64,000 nt of DNA from positions 682,001 to 746,000 of the forward strand of contig NZ_AP021870.1 of assembly GCF_026001925.1 (NCBI RefSeq), written 5' to 3'. This DNA is from Vibrio gangliei (lineage in GTDB: Bacteria > Pseudomonadota > Gammaproteobacteria > Enterobacterales > Vibrionaceae). The notes below the pieces were generated by a model. That model was given only the letters and a program-made list of their open reading frames with translations. It was not told the DNA's origin and made no database searches. Below, piece after piece: positions 25,404-34,298 of this stretch. The position numbers were made by a program, and so were the translations under genes. Within the stretch, counting starts at the first letter, position 1. Each line of letters opens with the position of its first letter.

Positions 25404-25482
25404 ACAAATCATGGGTAAATAATCATGCCATAGATGGTCATTCCACAATTGATTGCTTACGTCTTAACGGATACCTGACAGG

Positions 25483-26565
25483 TTAAATACGCTCTTGCGT
25501 TGCTCCACAAAATAGCGAGATATGCTGGAGGTTCACATTGACATTAATCACTTCACCATCATGAATATGCACATTTGCATCCAATTTTGCTTTTAATGGC
25601 TGGCCATTCAAATTCAGTTCGACCAAAGTTTCTGAGCCTGTCATTTCATAAGCGGTCACCGGTAACGATAGTTCCATCTCACTGTTTAAAGGTGATTGCG
25701 TAATATGCTCAGGGCGAATACCAAACAGGACAGTGCGCCCTTCCACTGGTTTCTCTAGAAAATCATAATGCGTCATTGGAATAAATAACTGACCAATTTG
25801 AACGCCCCATACATTCCCTTCTTGGAGTAATTTGCCTTTTAATAAATTGATTTGTGGAGAGCCTACGAATTTAGCCACAAACACATTGGCTGGCTTATTG
25901 TAAATATCATATGGCGTACCGATTTGCTGTGGCACACCTTTATCTAACAAAATTATCTTGGTCGCCAATGTCATGGCTTCAATTTGGTCATGCGTTACGT
26001 AGATAATGGTTGAATCTAGTTTGTGATGCAGTTTTTTCAATTCCAATCTCATCTCACCACGCAATTTTGCATCAAGGTTCGATAAAGGCTCATCGAACAA
26101 AAAGACTTTAGGTTGGCGCATCAGTGCGCGCCCAATGGCTACGCGTTGCCTTTGACCACCGGAAAGTTGAGCAGGTGTCCGTTTAAGTAAATGATCGATT
26201 TGTAGCATTTCAGCGACTTCATTCACTCGTTGCGTAATCTGCTCTTTTGGAAACTTATTGATTTTCATACCGAAGCCGATATTTTCTTCAACTGTCATAT
26301 GCGGAAATAATGCATAAGATTGAAAAGCCATCGCAATATCTCGGTCTTTAGGATCCGCTAACGTGACATCTTTATCACCAATGAGTACTTGCCCTGAAGT
26401 CACATCTTCTAATCCAGCAATTAAACGCAGAAGGGTTGATTTACCACAACCTGATGGCCCTAATAAAACGGTGAAGCCCCCTGCTTCCATCGTTAAATCG
26501 ATATCATCCAAAATTACGGTTTTTCCGTACGATTTATTAAGATTATTGACGGCTACTGAATACAT
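25483..26565 (-). CDS. Sugar ABC transporter ATPase (MalK/UgpC/MsmK type)
   Basis: A 360-residue ATPase: Walker A GPSGCGKST, signature LSGGQRQRVAIGRAL, Walker B VFLFDEPLSNLDAKLR, switch His in YVTHDQIEAMTLA. It has the C-terminal TOBE-type regulatory domain of the MalK group (FGIRPEHI). It powers the importer formed with the two permeases upstream. Last gene of the operon that starts at 30231, with 12 bases to the epimerase gene. Such ATPases can serve several importers. Confidence 0.92.
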   Translation of the reverse strand: MYSVAVNNLNKSYGKTVILDDIDLTMEAGGFTVLLGPSGCGKSTLLRLIAGLEDVTSGQVLIGDKDVTLADPKDRDIAMAFQSYALFPHMTVEENIGFGMKINKFPKEQITQRVNEVAEMLQIDHLLKRTPAQLSGGQRQRVAIGRALMRQPKVFLFDEPLSNLDAKLRGEMRLELKKLHHKLDSTIIYVTHDQIEAMTLATKIILLDKGVPQQIGTPYDIYNKPANVFVAKFVGSPQINLLKGKLLQEGNVWGVQIGQLFIPMTHYDFLEKPVEGRTVLFGIRPEHITQSPLNSEMELSLPVTAYEMTGSETLVELNLNGQPLKAKLDANVHIHDGEVINVNVNLQHISLFCGATQERI

Positions 26566-26577
26566 AATCCATTCCTT

Positions 26578-27819
26578 TTATTCTTTTTCATTTTGTTCTA
26601 GCTGTGAAATTCGCTGATATAGCTCAAGACAAGCTCGTGTATTGTGGTAAGGGCATTTCCATGTAGAAACTTGAGGAAATTGCCACTGGGGTCGATTATT
26701 TTGATCGATAGACCAAAACCATTCACCGTTCACCTTATCTATCTGATGCTGAGTAATTGCATGCCAGCATTTCGCCATGGCGTTAATCCACTTACTCTCA
26801 TGGCTTACCTGATAGGCATTCATAAAACCGACTAAAGCCTCGGCTTGCACCCACCAAACTCGGTTCAAATCAATACCGATATGGCTTTTCCATTCATTGA
26901 AAACGAAGCCAGCTTCGGCAAGCGCGTGTTCGTATGTCAATGTAGCCAATTGATAGTTTTTCGCTATCAGTTCCTCTTTCCAAGGCGATGCTGGTAAGTG
27001 ATCTAATGCTTCATCGAGCAACCAACTGGCTTCAATTTCATGGCCATAAGAAATCACATCGTACGATTCTGCAGTCTCATGATCTCGTGGGGAAATCAGC
27101 TTCCAATCACTAGAAAAATACAAACCAAGGTGTCCATTAACTCGGTAAATTCGGCGCTCAAAGACCGATGCGATCCGCTCAATGGCTGAAAGCAAAGATT
27201 CACATGACCAGCACTTCGCTAAGTTTGAGTAGGCTTCGAGCACGTGTAAGTGGGTATTCATTGTTTTAGGCGCGAATTTAAAAAACATACCGACATCACC
27301 CAAGAGGTGGTTTTCGCAACTAACCCAATGACGCTGAAAGGCATCGTTATAGCCCCCAAGAACACTATCTAGTGCCTTACGCTCAATTAAATGAAATATA
27401 CGTTTTGCCAGTTCAAGAGCTTCTTCATCTCCAACTGCAGCGTAATACTCACTCAGGGCATAAATTCCAAATGCTTGATTGTAAGTGTGCTTAAGATAAT
27501 TCGTAACGTTACCATTTTTATCTAGCATCCAAACCAAACCATCATGAGCTTCATCGAATGCGTTTTGAGCTAAAAATTGATAAGCATGTGCAGCCAGTTG
27601 CTTATATTCTTCTCGCTTAAACACCTTATAAGCACTAGAGAAAGCCCAGAGAATTCGGCAATGAAGTAAAACTGACTTATCCGCATTTTTATCAACTTTT
27701 CCACGATAACTCTCAGAGTAAAAGCCACCATTACTATCATCTTTTAGAGCAGCCCAAAAAGTAAGGATGTTTTCGGCTTCTAGCTGAAACTCTTTTTTTA
27801 ATTTATTGAGATCAAGCAT
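26578..27819 (-). CDS. Cellobiose/mannobiose 2-epimerase (AGE superfamily)
   Basis: A 413-residue (alpha/alpha)6-barrel protein. Diagnostic blocks of cellobiose 2-epimerase are visible in order: NTHLHVLEAYSNL, SYGHEIEASWLL, VWWVQAEALVGF, EWFW and CPYHN, which supply the catalytic His and Glu residues. They separate it from N-acylglucosamine 2-epimerases. It converts reducing-end mannose to glucose (or the reverse) in beta-1,4-disaccharides. With a mannanase next door the likely reaction is mannobiose to mannosyl-glucose, in the cytoplasm. It lies within the importer operon, between yesL-like and ATPase genes. An 18/20 copy of the regulon operator falls inside its coding sequence (27498-27517). 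Confidence 0.87.
   Translation of the reverse strand: MLDLNKLKKEFQLEAENILTFWAALKDDSNGGFYSESYRGKVDKNADKSVLLHCRILWAFSSAYKVFKREEYKQLAAHAYQFLAQNAFDEAHDGLVWMLDKNGNVTNYLKHTYNQAFGIYALSEYYAAVGDEEALELAKRIFHLIERKALDSVLGGYNDAFQRHWVSCENHLLGDVGMFFKFAPKTMNTHLHVLEAYSNLAKCWSCESLLSAIERIASVFERRIYRVNGHLGLYFSSDWKLISPRDHETAESYDVISYGHEIEASWLLDEALDHLPASPWKEELIAKNYQLATLTYEHALAEAGFVFNEWKSHIGIDLNRVWWVQAEALVGFMNAYQVSHESKWINAMAKCWHAITQHQIDKVNGEWFWSIDQNNRPQWQFPQVSTWKCPYHNTRACLELYQRISQLEQNEKE
27498..27517. promoter_or_regulatory. Intragenic LacI-type operator candidate O6
   Basis: AATTCGTAACGTTACCATTT inside the epimerase gene matches the locus consensus at 18 of 20 positions. It encodes an Asn-Gly-Asn-Val-Thr-Asn stretch, so it may be coincidence of codons or a true auxiliary or roadblock site. 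Confidence 0.4.
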
Positions 27820-27830
27820 AAGTTCCCTTA

Positions 27831-28424
27831 TTAAGCATCATCGCTTTGATTTGATAATGTGGATTGATTCTTCATTGCGATCACAAGACCTGGCGTTAAT
27901 AAATAAAACAGAGCAATTAACGGAAATGCTAAACTCATTAGAGATAAAAACAAAATAGCAACCAATCCTAATATTACTTGCCAATGATGTTTAGAAAAAA
28001 AATAAAATGCATTATTCAAATCATCTTTAATCCCAACGGTTTCATACATACTTATTTGAATCGCCAAACATAAAATAACGATCGTCACACCGATGGCAAA
28101 TGGAATGATCGCGAGTCCAAACACACTTAGAAAATCTAACTGATTCACAACGGCCCAATGCCAATACCACATGGTGCACATAAGCGGGACAACGAGTAAT
28201 AACCATAATTTATTCGCACGCGCCCAAACAGAACAATACACCCGCCATAGCATCGCCACAGAAACCCGCTCACCTTCCACATACCAACGAATTCCAGTAC
28301 ACATCATTATTAGCGCTGGCATAATACCAAGCACGATACCGCTCGAAAATGAGAAAATAATACCAACCACATTCAACCAAGCAAGCCGTGATAGCCATTG
28401 ACAAAACCACATAGTATTATTCAT
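27831..28424 (-). CDS. YesL-like (DUF624) membrane protein of sugar ABC cassettes
   Basis: A 197-residue protein with about five hydrophobic segments and a WYVEGERV turn near residue 48. It fits the YesL/DUF624 family, which is found almost always beside oligosaccharide ABC permeases, mostly in Firmicutes. Its role is unknown; a helper for the importer is the usual assumption. It sits 3 bases after the second permease gene and 11 bases before the epimerase gene, so translation is probably coupled. Presence of this family in a Vibrio-type cassette hints at a shared origin with Gram-positive cassettes. Confidence 0.75.
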   Translation of the reverse strand: MNNTMWFCQWLSRLAWLNVVGIIFSFSSGIVLGIMPALIMMCTGIRWYVEGERVSVAMLWRVYCSVWARANKLWLLLVVPLMCTMWYWHWAVVNQLDFLSVFGLAIIPFAIGVTIVILCLAIQISMYETVGIKDDLNNAFYFFSKHHWQVILGLVAILFLSLMSLAFPLIALFYLLTPGLVIAMKNQSTLSNQSDDA

Positions 28425-28427
28425 TCG

Positions 28428-29357
28428 CTAGCCTTTCACTGCGCCATTAGTCACGCCTGAATAAATTTGTTTTTGTAGTAGCAAAAATATAATAATCGAT
28501 GGTAATAAGATAATAACAATACCTGCCGAGATAGTGGTCCACTCCGTACCAAATACGGTAGTAAATTTATATAAAGCTGTAGATACTGTTACTTGAGATG
28601 ATTCTGGCAAGTACAAAAGTGGAAAGTAAAAATCATTATAAATAAAGATTGTTCTTAAAATTATTATTGTGGCAATAGCAGGTTTCAATAATGGTAATAT
28701 CACTTTTCTATAAATCAAAAAATACGATGCACCTTCAATTTTCGCAGCTTCATCAAGCTCTACAGGAATACCTTTCATAAATTGCAAAAACACATAGATC
28801 ATCACCACATCTGCACCTATATATAATAAGATTACAGATGCTTTATGGTTAATTAATCCTAACGATTTGATCACCTCAAAAGTCGCTACTTGTGTTGTCA
28901 CTGCTGGAATAACCATAGCGACGACATAAGCAAGAAGAACCAATTTTTTGCCTTTGAATTCAAAACGAGAAAGCACATAAGCCACTTGGGTACCAAACAC
29001 AATCGTAAAGATAAGTGAGATAATAAGAATAGATCCCGTGTTAAAAAATGCGAGGCCGAGATCACCGTCAGTAAACACTTTGATGTAATTACTAAAATTG
29101 AAAAAACTTTCCGGTAATGACACTTTATTCGTGCTGTAATACTCTGGCAGCGTCTTAAATGAAGCCATTAAGACTGAATATGGTGGAACCAATACAGCAA
29201 TCGAAGCAATAATCAGTGTGGCATATTTAAACAGCTGCCAAAATACCCAAGATGGCTTTGATAAATTTTGTTTAAACCGCGCTTTCTTCATCGCTTTTTC
29301 ATTTTTTGCGTATTCCACATTACGTTGATGAGCTCCTGAGGCTAAAACCTTATCCAT
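28428..29357 (-). CDS. Sugar ABC transporter permease, MalG type
   Basis: A 309-residue inner membrane permease with six predicted spans. The EAA loop that docks the ATPase reads ELDEAAKIEGASYFLIYRKV, standard for MalG-type proteins. A hydrophilic N-terminal tail of about 35 residues precedes the first span, so MKKARFKQ could be an alternative start. It pairs with the MalF-type permease directly upstream (1-base gap) to form the membrane channel of the importer. Confidence 0.9.
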   Translation of the reverse strand: MDKVLASGAHQRNVEYAKNEKAMKKARFKQNLSKPSWVFWQLFKYATLIIASIAVLVPPYSVLMASFKTLPEYYSTNKVSLPESFFNFSNYIKVFTDGDLGLAFFNTGSILIISLIFTIVFGTQVAYVLSRFEFKGKKLVLLAYVVAMVIPAVTTQVATFEVIKSLGLINHKASVILLYIGADVVMIYVFLQFMKGIPVELDEAAKIEGASYFLIYRKVILPLLKPAIATIIILRTIFIYNDFYFPLLYLPESSQVTVSTALYKFTTVFGTEWTTISAGIVIILLPSIIIFLLLQKQIYSGVTNGAVKG

Positions 29358-29358
29358 A

Positions 29359-30231
29359 CTATTTTCCTTCCTTAAACAAGACTTTTTGCAAAATCATGAA
29401 TAAAACAACAATCATCAGCAGTAAGACTGCCATTGCCGACGCCAAGCCAAAATCATTAAAGTTAAAGGCCGTTTCAAGCGTTGCCATTACAAACGTTTTG
29501 GTACCATTAGCGCCTTTGGTAATGATCATAGGGATTTCGAATACAGAAAGAGAGCCAACAAAAGCAAGCAAGACCTGTAGACCTATCACCATTTTGATTG
29601 AAGGAAGTGTAATGAAACGGAATTGGTGCCATTCAGATGCACCTTCAATTCGTGCGGCTTCATACTGGTCTTGTGGAATCGATTGCAGCACACCGTAAAA
29701 TAGAATTAGATTAAAGCCCAAATAACGCCAAATCGAAGCCGCAACCAGTGACCAATTCACAATATCTGAATCCATTAGCCAAGGTCGAATTAAGTTTTCT
29801 AACCCGATGACCGTCAAAAAGCTATCCAGCGCCCCATCCACTTGATAGAAGATTTGAAACACCATAGACGCAGCCACAGCATTCAATACAAAAGGAATAA
29901 AAAGAAGCGTTTTAAATATGTTTCTTCCTGCTAATTTTGAGTTAACCAACACTGCAAACCACAAAGACAACACCAGTTGGATCACGGCACCTACGAAATA
30001 ATAGAGCGTAACCAATAGTGGATTTAGCTGTTCTGGCTCCTGCCAAAGATAAGTGAAGTTATCTATACCAATAAATTCCTTCACTGGTGCATACCCATCC
30101 CAGTCAGTTGTACTCATATAGAAAAGCTGTGATGCGGGGTAATAAGAAAAGGTAAACAGCAATGCTAGCGGAATCGCTAAAAATGCGACCACGATAAGCC
30201 TTTGTTGCTGTCGTAATGTTAATTTAATCAT
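29359..30231 (-). CDS. Sugar ABC transporter permease, MalF type
   Basis: A 290-residue permease starting MIKLTLRQQQRLIVVAFLA, with six spans. The EAA loop is QYEAARIEGASEWHQFRFITLP. The start is set by GGAG five bases before the ATG at 30231; the longer frame to 30261 would overlap the operator region. First gene of the importer operon (permease, permease, YesL, epimerase, ATPase). Two operators and a CRP-like site lie upstream. Confidence 0.9.
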   Translation of the reverse strand: MIKLTLRQQQRLIVVAFLAIPLALLFTFSYYPASQLFYMSTTDWDGYAPVKEFIGIDNFTYLWQEPEQLNPLLVTLYYFVGAVIQLVLSLWFAVLVNSKLAGRNIFKTLLFIPFVLNAVAASMVFQIFYQVDGALDSFLTVIGLENLIRPWLMDSDIVNWSLVAASIWRYLGFNLILFYGVLQSIPQDQYEAARIEGASEWHQFRFITLPSIKMVIGLQVLLAFVGSLSVFEIPMIITKGANGTKTFVMATLETAFNFNDFGLASAMAVLLLMIVVLFMILQKVLFKEGK

Positions 30232-30261
30232 TTTCACTCCAATCCAATGTCGGTCTTGCAA

Positions 30262-30281
30262 AAATGATAACGTTACGATTT
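30262..30281. promoter_or_regulatory. LacI-type operator O4 (importer operon, proximal)
   Basis: AAATGATAACGTTACGATTT, 18 of 20 matching the consensus. It ends 31 bases upstream of the MalF-type ATG. Confidence 0.72.
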
Positions 30282-30309
30282 ATGGCTGTGTAGCTATGAT
30301 ATAAATAGT

Positions 30310-30325
30310 TGTGAACTAGATCCGA
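30310..30325. promoter_or_regulatory. CRP-like site (importer operon)
   Basis: TGTGAACTAGATCCGA: a perfect TGTGA half and a partial second half. Its centre is 46 bp from the centre of operator O4, matching the 45 and 47 bp spacing at the other two promoters. Confidence 0.45.
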
Positions 30326-30368
30326 AATGAGAGCTGATTTTCAGTTAAAAACCCGACACCAAACAACA

Positions 30369-30388
30369 AAATTGTAACGTTACGATTT
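30369..30388. promoter_or_regulatory. LacI-type operator O5 (importer operon, distal)
   Basis: AAATTGTAACGTTACGATTT, 19 of 20 matching the consensus. Its centre is 107 bp from the centre of O4, close to ten helical turns, which would allow looping by a tetrameric or paired repressor. The gap from here to 30513 shows nothing further. Confidence 0.72.
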
Positions 30389-30513
30389 TAACTCAGAGTA
30401 GAATTTTAATAATAAACACGAAATGAGAGTTTCAAACGATAAAGTGGCAAATCTATGCATAAAAACGTGTTCGAATTGAAATTCAATACTGAAACAAATG
30501 TAAACATTCAGAT

Positions 30514-30594
30514 CAAAAAAACCCGAATCGTTCTGAGACTACATCTGGCTTATGCTGCACACAAAACATAAACCATTCATCAGAACCATTCGGG
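30514..30594 (-). terminator. Second, large-loop hairpin after glxR
   Basis: CCCGAATGGTTCTGA and TCAGAACGATTCGGG (minus strand; 14 of 15 pairs) enclose 43 bases and are followed by seven T. It is a plausible back-up terminator for gcl-hyi-glxR. Confidence 0.5.
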
Positions 30595-30611
30595 GCGCAC
30601 CTAAAGGAGAC

Positions 30612-30650
30612 AAAAAAGTGCGGTAAAAACTGAGCTTTTGCGGCGCACTA
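30612..30650 (-). terminator. Terminator after glxR
   Basis: Minus-strand AGTGCG and CGCACT with an inner A/T stem, then TTTTTTG. It begins about 83 bases past the glxR stop. Together with the larger hairpin beyond, it separates the glyoxylate operon from the importer promoter. Confidence 0.6.
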
Positions 30651-30732
30651 CCCTCATTCCCAAATATGATGGCAGTACACGAGTCCAGTGCAATCACTCA
30701 GCTATAACAAAGAAGAAATTCAACTTAATCTC

Positions 30733-31629
30733 TTACTCTCCACGAATATTGTGATTCCCACGCGCCTCAATCGCTTTGATTAACGCGGAGTGATCCCAGC
30801 TAGAGCCATCCATTTCCGCGCACTCAGTGAATAATTGCTGCGCGGTGGCGGTATTCGGGAGATCGAGTCCAAGTTGTTTAGCACCCGTTAATGCTAGGTT
30901 TAAGTCTTTTTGGTGCAACGCAATTCTAAAGCCTGGGTCAAATGTACCTTTCACCATGCGCTCGCCATGCACTTCTAAAATTTTAGAGTTAGCAAATCCG
31001 CCCATTAATGCGTTACGTACGCGCGCAGGGTCTGCACCCGCTTTTGAGGCAAATACCAAGGCTTCAGATACCGCTTCAATATTCAATGCTACGATGATTT
31101 GGTTCGCGACTTTACAGATCTGCCCAGCGCCATTATCACCGACTAAGGTAATGTTTTGGCCCATGACTTCAAACAAAGGCTTGGCACGTTCAAATGCCGC
31201 TTCACTGCCGCCCACCATGATGGTCAGTGATGCGTTGATTGCACCAATTTCACCGCCAGACACAGGGGCATCTAAATATTCCGCGCCACATTCTTTGATT
31301 TGCTTTGCAAACTCTTGTGTTTCGATCGGCGCAATTGAACTCATATCAATCACCAATTTGCCTGCTGACAAACCTTGCGCAATACCGTTGTCACCAAATA
31401 GCGCGTCTGCTACATCCGGTGTGTTTGGCACCATTGTGATGATCACATCTGATACTTGCGCCGCTTCTTTACCACTGTGAACCACGGTCGCACCGCCATC
31501 GACTAATTCTTGTGGCGGAGCAACAAAGTGATCCGATACCACAATTTGATAACCGGCTTTTTGTAAATTCAGCGCCATAGGTTTACCCATGATGCCTGTA
31601 CCAATAAATGCAATCGTTGGAGTCGTCAT
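30733..31629 (-). CDS. glxR: Tartronate semialdehyde reductase (2-hydroxy-3-oxopropionate reductase)
   Basis: A 298-residue beta-hydroxyacid dehydrogenase. It has the N-terminal FIGTGIMGKPMALNLQKAGY nucleotide-binding loop, the substrate motif DAPVSGGEIGA and the catalytic Lys in GAGQICKVANQ. It reduces tartronate semialdehyde to D-glycerate with NAD(P)H. The gene order gcl-hyi-glxR is the same as in the E. coli glyoxylate operon. It is 45 bases after hyi. No glycerate kinase gene follows here. Confidence 0.92.
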   Translation of the reverse strand: MTTPTIAFIGTGIMGKPMALNLQKAGYQIVVSDHFVAPPQELVDGGATVVHSGKEAAQVSDVIITMVPNTPDVADALFGDNGIAQGLSAGKLVIDMSSIAPIETQEFAKQIKECGAEYLDAPVSGGEIGAINASLTIMVGGSEAAFERAKPLFEVMGQNITLVGDNGAGQICKVANQIIVALNIEAVSEALVFASKAGADPARVRNALMGGFANSKILEVHGERMVKGTFDPGFRIALHQKDLNLALTGAKQLGLDLPNTATAQQLFTECAEMDGSSWDHSALIKAIEARGNHNIRGE

Positions 31630-31674
31630 AATCTCGTCCTTAAAATTTGTTTTTTATATATTCAGTAAATTCAA

Positions 31675-32451
31675 TTACGCCATTTCTTTTAGCCAAGTAA
31701 GGCCTTCTTGCGTAGTGGTTTTCGGTTTGTACTCACAGCCAACCCAACCGTCATAACCTATGCTGTCTAAATGCTTAAACAAAAATGGGTAGTTAATCTC
31801 GCCCGTTCCTGGTTCATGTCGACCTGGGTTATCGGCCAATTGCACATGCTGAATTTGGCCTAAGTGCTCACTCAATGTTGGCGCGAGATTCCCTTCCATA
31901 ATCTGCATGTGATAAATGTCGTATTGGAAATTCAAATTATCACTGCCCACTTTGGCGATAATATCGAGCGCTTGCTGAGTGTTCGTTAGAAAGAAGCCTG
32001 GAATATCACGCGTGTTAATCGCTTCGATAATCAAGCTAATACCGTTTTCTTTGAGCGCCCCTGCGGCAAAACGTAAGTTATTCACAAAGGTTTCTTCGGC
32101 CTGCTCAGGTGTCACACCATCTGGTACGATGCCCGCGAGGCAATTCACCTGCTTACAATCGAGTGCTTTGGCATATTGAATCGCTTTCGCAACACCTTGT
32201 TGAAACTCATCAACACGTTTCGGATCAACCGCAATACCGCGGTCACCATCAAGCCAATTACCCGCCGGCAAGTTAAACAACACTTGTTGTAGGTTATTTT
32301 CGTGTAACACTTGTTGAATCGTGCTTGGTTCAAAGTCATACGGAAATAAATATTCCACGCCATGAAACCCAGCCTGGGCGGCTAAACCAAAGCGTTGTAA
32401 AAAATCCACTTCGGTAAATAGCATGGATAAGTTCGCTGCAAACTTAGGCAT
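31675..32451 (-). CDS. hyi: Hydroxypyruvate isomerase
   Basis: A 258-residue xylose-isomerase-like TIM barrel matching E. coli Hyi: LSMLFTEVDFLQRFGLAAQAGF at the N-terminus, the metal-ligand segments LIIEAINTRDIPGFF and QYDIYHMQ, and VGCEYKP near the C-terminus. It interconverts hydroxypyruvate and tartronate semialdehyde. It lies between gcl (71 bases) and glxR, in line with operon use. Confidence 0.92.
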   Translation of the reverse strand: MPKFAANLSMLFTEVDFLQRFGLAAQAGFHGVEYLFPYDFEPSTIQQVLHENNLQQVLFNLPAGNWLDGDRGIAVDPKRVDEFQQGVAKAIQYAKALDCKQVNCLAGIVPDGVTPEQAEETFVNNLRFAAGALKENGISLIIEAINTRDIPGFFLTNTQQALDIIAKVGSDNLNFQYDIYHMQIMEGNLAPTLSEHLGQIQHVQLADNPGRHEPGTGEINYPFLFKHLDSIGYDGWVGCEYKPKTTTQEGLTWLKEMA

Positions 32452-32522
32452 ATCCTTCTCCTAATTTCGGTTCGTTCGTAAAAGGTTCTGTTCATTCGTA
32501 AAACATGAGTGCTTAACGCTAG

Positions 32523-34298
32523 CTATTGATTAAAAGTAATCGCGGTTGGCGCATCGCCTTGCTCAGTGGCTAAGCTTTCAAACTCATTCACGCCATCGAT
32601 TTCTACGCCCATGGCGATGTTGGTCACGCGCTCTAAAATGAATTCCACCACTACCGGTACACGATGTTTTGCCATCAATTGTTTCGCTTGTTCAAAGGCA
32701 GCCGGTGCATCTTCTGGTTTACGCACTCGAATCGCTTTACAGCCTAAGCCCTCAACGACTGCAACATGATCCACACCATAACCTTCCATCTCAGGTGAGT
32801 TTTGGTTTTCAAAGGCAAGCTGAACGCAGTAATCAATATCGAATTGGCGCTGGGCTTGTCGAATCAAACCTAGGTAAGAGTTATTCACCACCACATGAAT
32901 GTAAGGCAGGTTGAATTGCGCACCGGCGGCTAATTCTTCAATCATGAACTGGAAATCGTAGTCACCAGAAATCGCCACAATCGGACGGTTTGGATCGGCT
33001 GCGCGTACCCCTAGTGCTGCAGGAATCGTCCAACCTAGCGGGCCAGCTTGACCACAGTTGATCCAATGACGCGGTTTATACACATGCAAGAACTGCGCTG
33101 CTGCAATTTGCGATAGACCAATGGTGCTGACGTAACAGGTATCTTCACCAAATGCTTTGTTCATTTCTTCATAAACACGCATCGGTTTCATCGGCACTTC
33201 TTCATAGTGAGTTTTACGCAATAGCGTTGATTTACGTTCGATACATTCGCTCACCCAAGCGGCGCGATCTTTTAGTTTACCTGCTGCTTTCATTTCTTTA
33301 GCGACTTCAACAAACAGCGTCAGTGCTGATTTTGCGTCCGACACAATGCCAAGATCTGGGCAGAACACGCGGCCGATTTGCGTCGGCTCGATATCAACAT
33401 GAACAAACTTACGGCCTTGAGTGTAGACATCGACCGAACCGGTATGACGGTTAGCCCAGCGGTTACCGATACCCAATACAAAGTCCGACGCTAACATGGT
33501 GGCATTGCCATAACGATGCGAGGTTTGTAGCCCCACCATGCCAGCCATGAGTTCATGATTATCAGGAATACTGCCCCAGCCCATTAAGGTAGGGATAACG
33601 GGTACATTGAGAATTTCCGCTAGCTCTTGCAGTTCAGCGCTAGCGCCTGCGTTGATCACGCCACCACCAGACACAATTAACGGCCTTTCAGATTCAGTTA
33701 GCATAGTTAAAGCTTTTTCAATCTGAGCGCGATTTGCTTTCGGTTGATAAGCTTCCAATGGCTCATAAGTGTCGATATCAAATTCGATTTCTGCCAATTG
33801 CACATCCAAAGGCAAATCAATTAAAACCGGGCCTGGACGACCAGAGCGCATAATATGGAACGCTTGTTGAAATGCGCGCGGCACCAAAGCTGGCTCTAAC
33901 ACAGTCGTTGCCCATTTGGTGACAGGTTTGGCGATCGATTCAATATCCACCGCTTGGAAATCTTCTTTATGCAAACGAGCACGCGGCGCTTGTCCGGTAA
34001 TACATAAAATGGGAATAGAGTCTGCTGAAGCAGAATACAAACCCGTGATCATGTCTGTCCCTGCTGGGCCTGACGTACCAATACACACACCAATATTATT
34101 GTCGTGGGTTCGTGTATACCCTTCCGCCATGTGAGACGCGCCTTCCACGTGGCGAGCTAGAATGTGGTCAATACCGCCAATCTTTTTCATCGCGGCATAA
34201 AAAGGGTTAATCGCCGCACCTGGCACGCCAAAGGCAATATCCACCCCTTCTTTTTTAAGCACTTCCACTGCTGCTTCGATTGCTTTCATTCTCGCCAT
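32523..34298 (-). CDS. gcl: Glyoxylate carboligase
   Basis: A 591-residue thiamine diphosphate enzyme closely matching E. coli Gcl throughout: [31 protein letters not shown], the central FAD-type domain, and the ThDP motif [16 protein letters not shown]...NNSYLGL. Gcl has Val in place of the usual catalytic Glu, and HVEGAS shows this here. It joins two glyoxylates to tartronate semialdehyde with loss of CO2. First gene of the operon; a perfect ATTGTATACAAT palindrome lies about 20 bases upstream. Confidence 0.95.
   Translation of the reverse strand: MARMKAIEAAVEVLKKEGVDIAFGVPGAAINPFYAAMKKIGGIDHILARHVEGASHMAEGYTRTHDNNIGVCIGTSGPAGTDMITGLYSASADSIPILCITGQAPRARLHKEDFQAVDIESIAKPVTKWATTVLEPALVPRAFQQAFHIMRSGRPGPVLIDLPLDVQLAEIEFDIDTYEPLEAYQPKANRAQIEKALTMLTESERPLIVSGGGVINAGASAELQELAEILNVPVIPTLMGWGSIPDNHELMAGMVGLQTSHRYGNATMLASDFVLGIGNRWANRHTGSVDVYTQGRKFVHVDIEPTQIGRVFCPDLGIVSDAKSALTLFVEVAKEMKAAGKLKDRAAWVSECIERKSTLLRKTHYEEVPMKPMRVYEEMNKAFGEDTCYVSTIGLSQIAAAQFLHVYKPRHWINCGQAGPLGWTIPAALGVRAADPNRPIVAISGDYDFQFMIEELAAGAQFNLPYIHVVVNNSYLGLIRQAQRQFDIDYCVQLAFENQNSPEMEGYGVDHVAVVEGLGCKAIRVRKPEDAPAAFEQAKQLMAKHRVPVVVEFILERVTNIAMGVEIDGVNEFESLATEQGDAPTAITFNQ

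Noticed and set aside
30827..31480. 217-residue plus-strand frame inside glxR
   Set aside because: Antisense shadow; glxR has all family motifs on the other strand.
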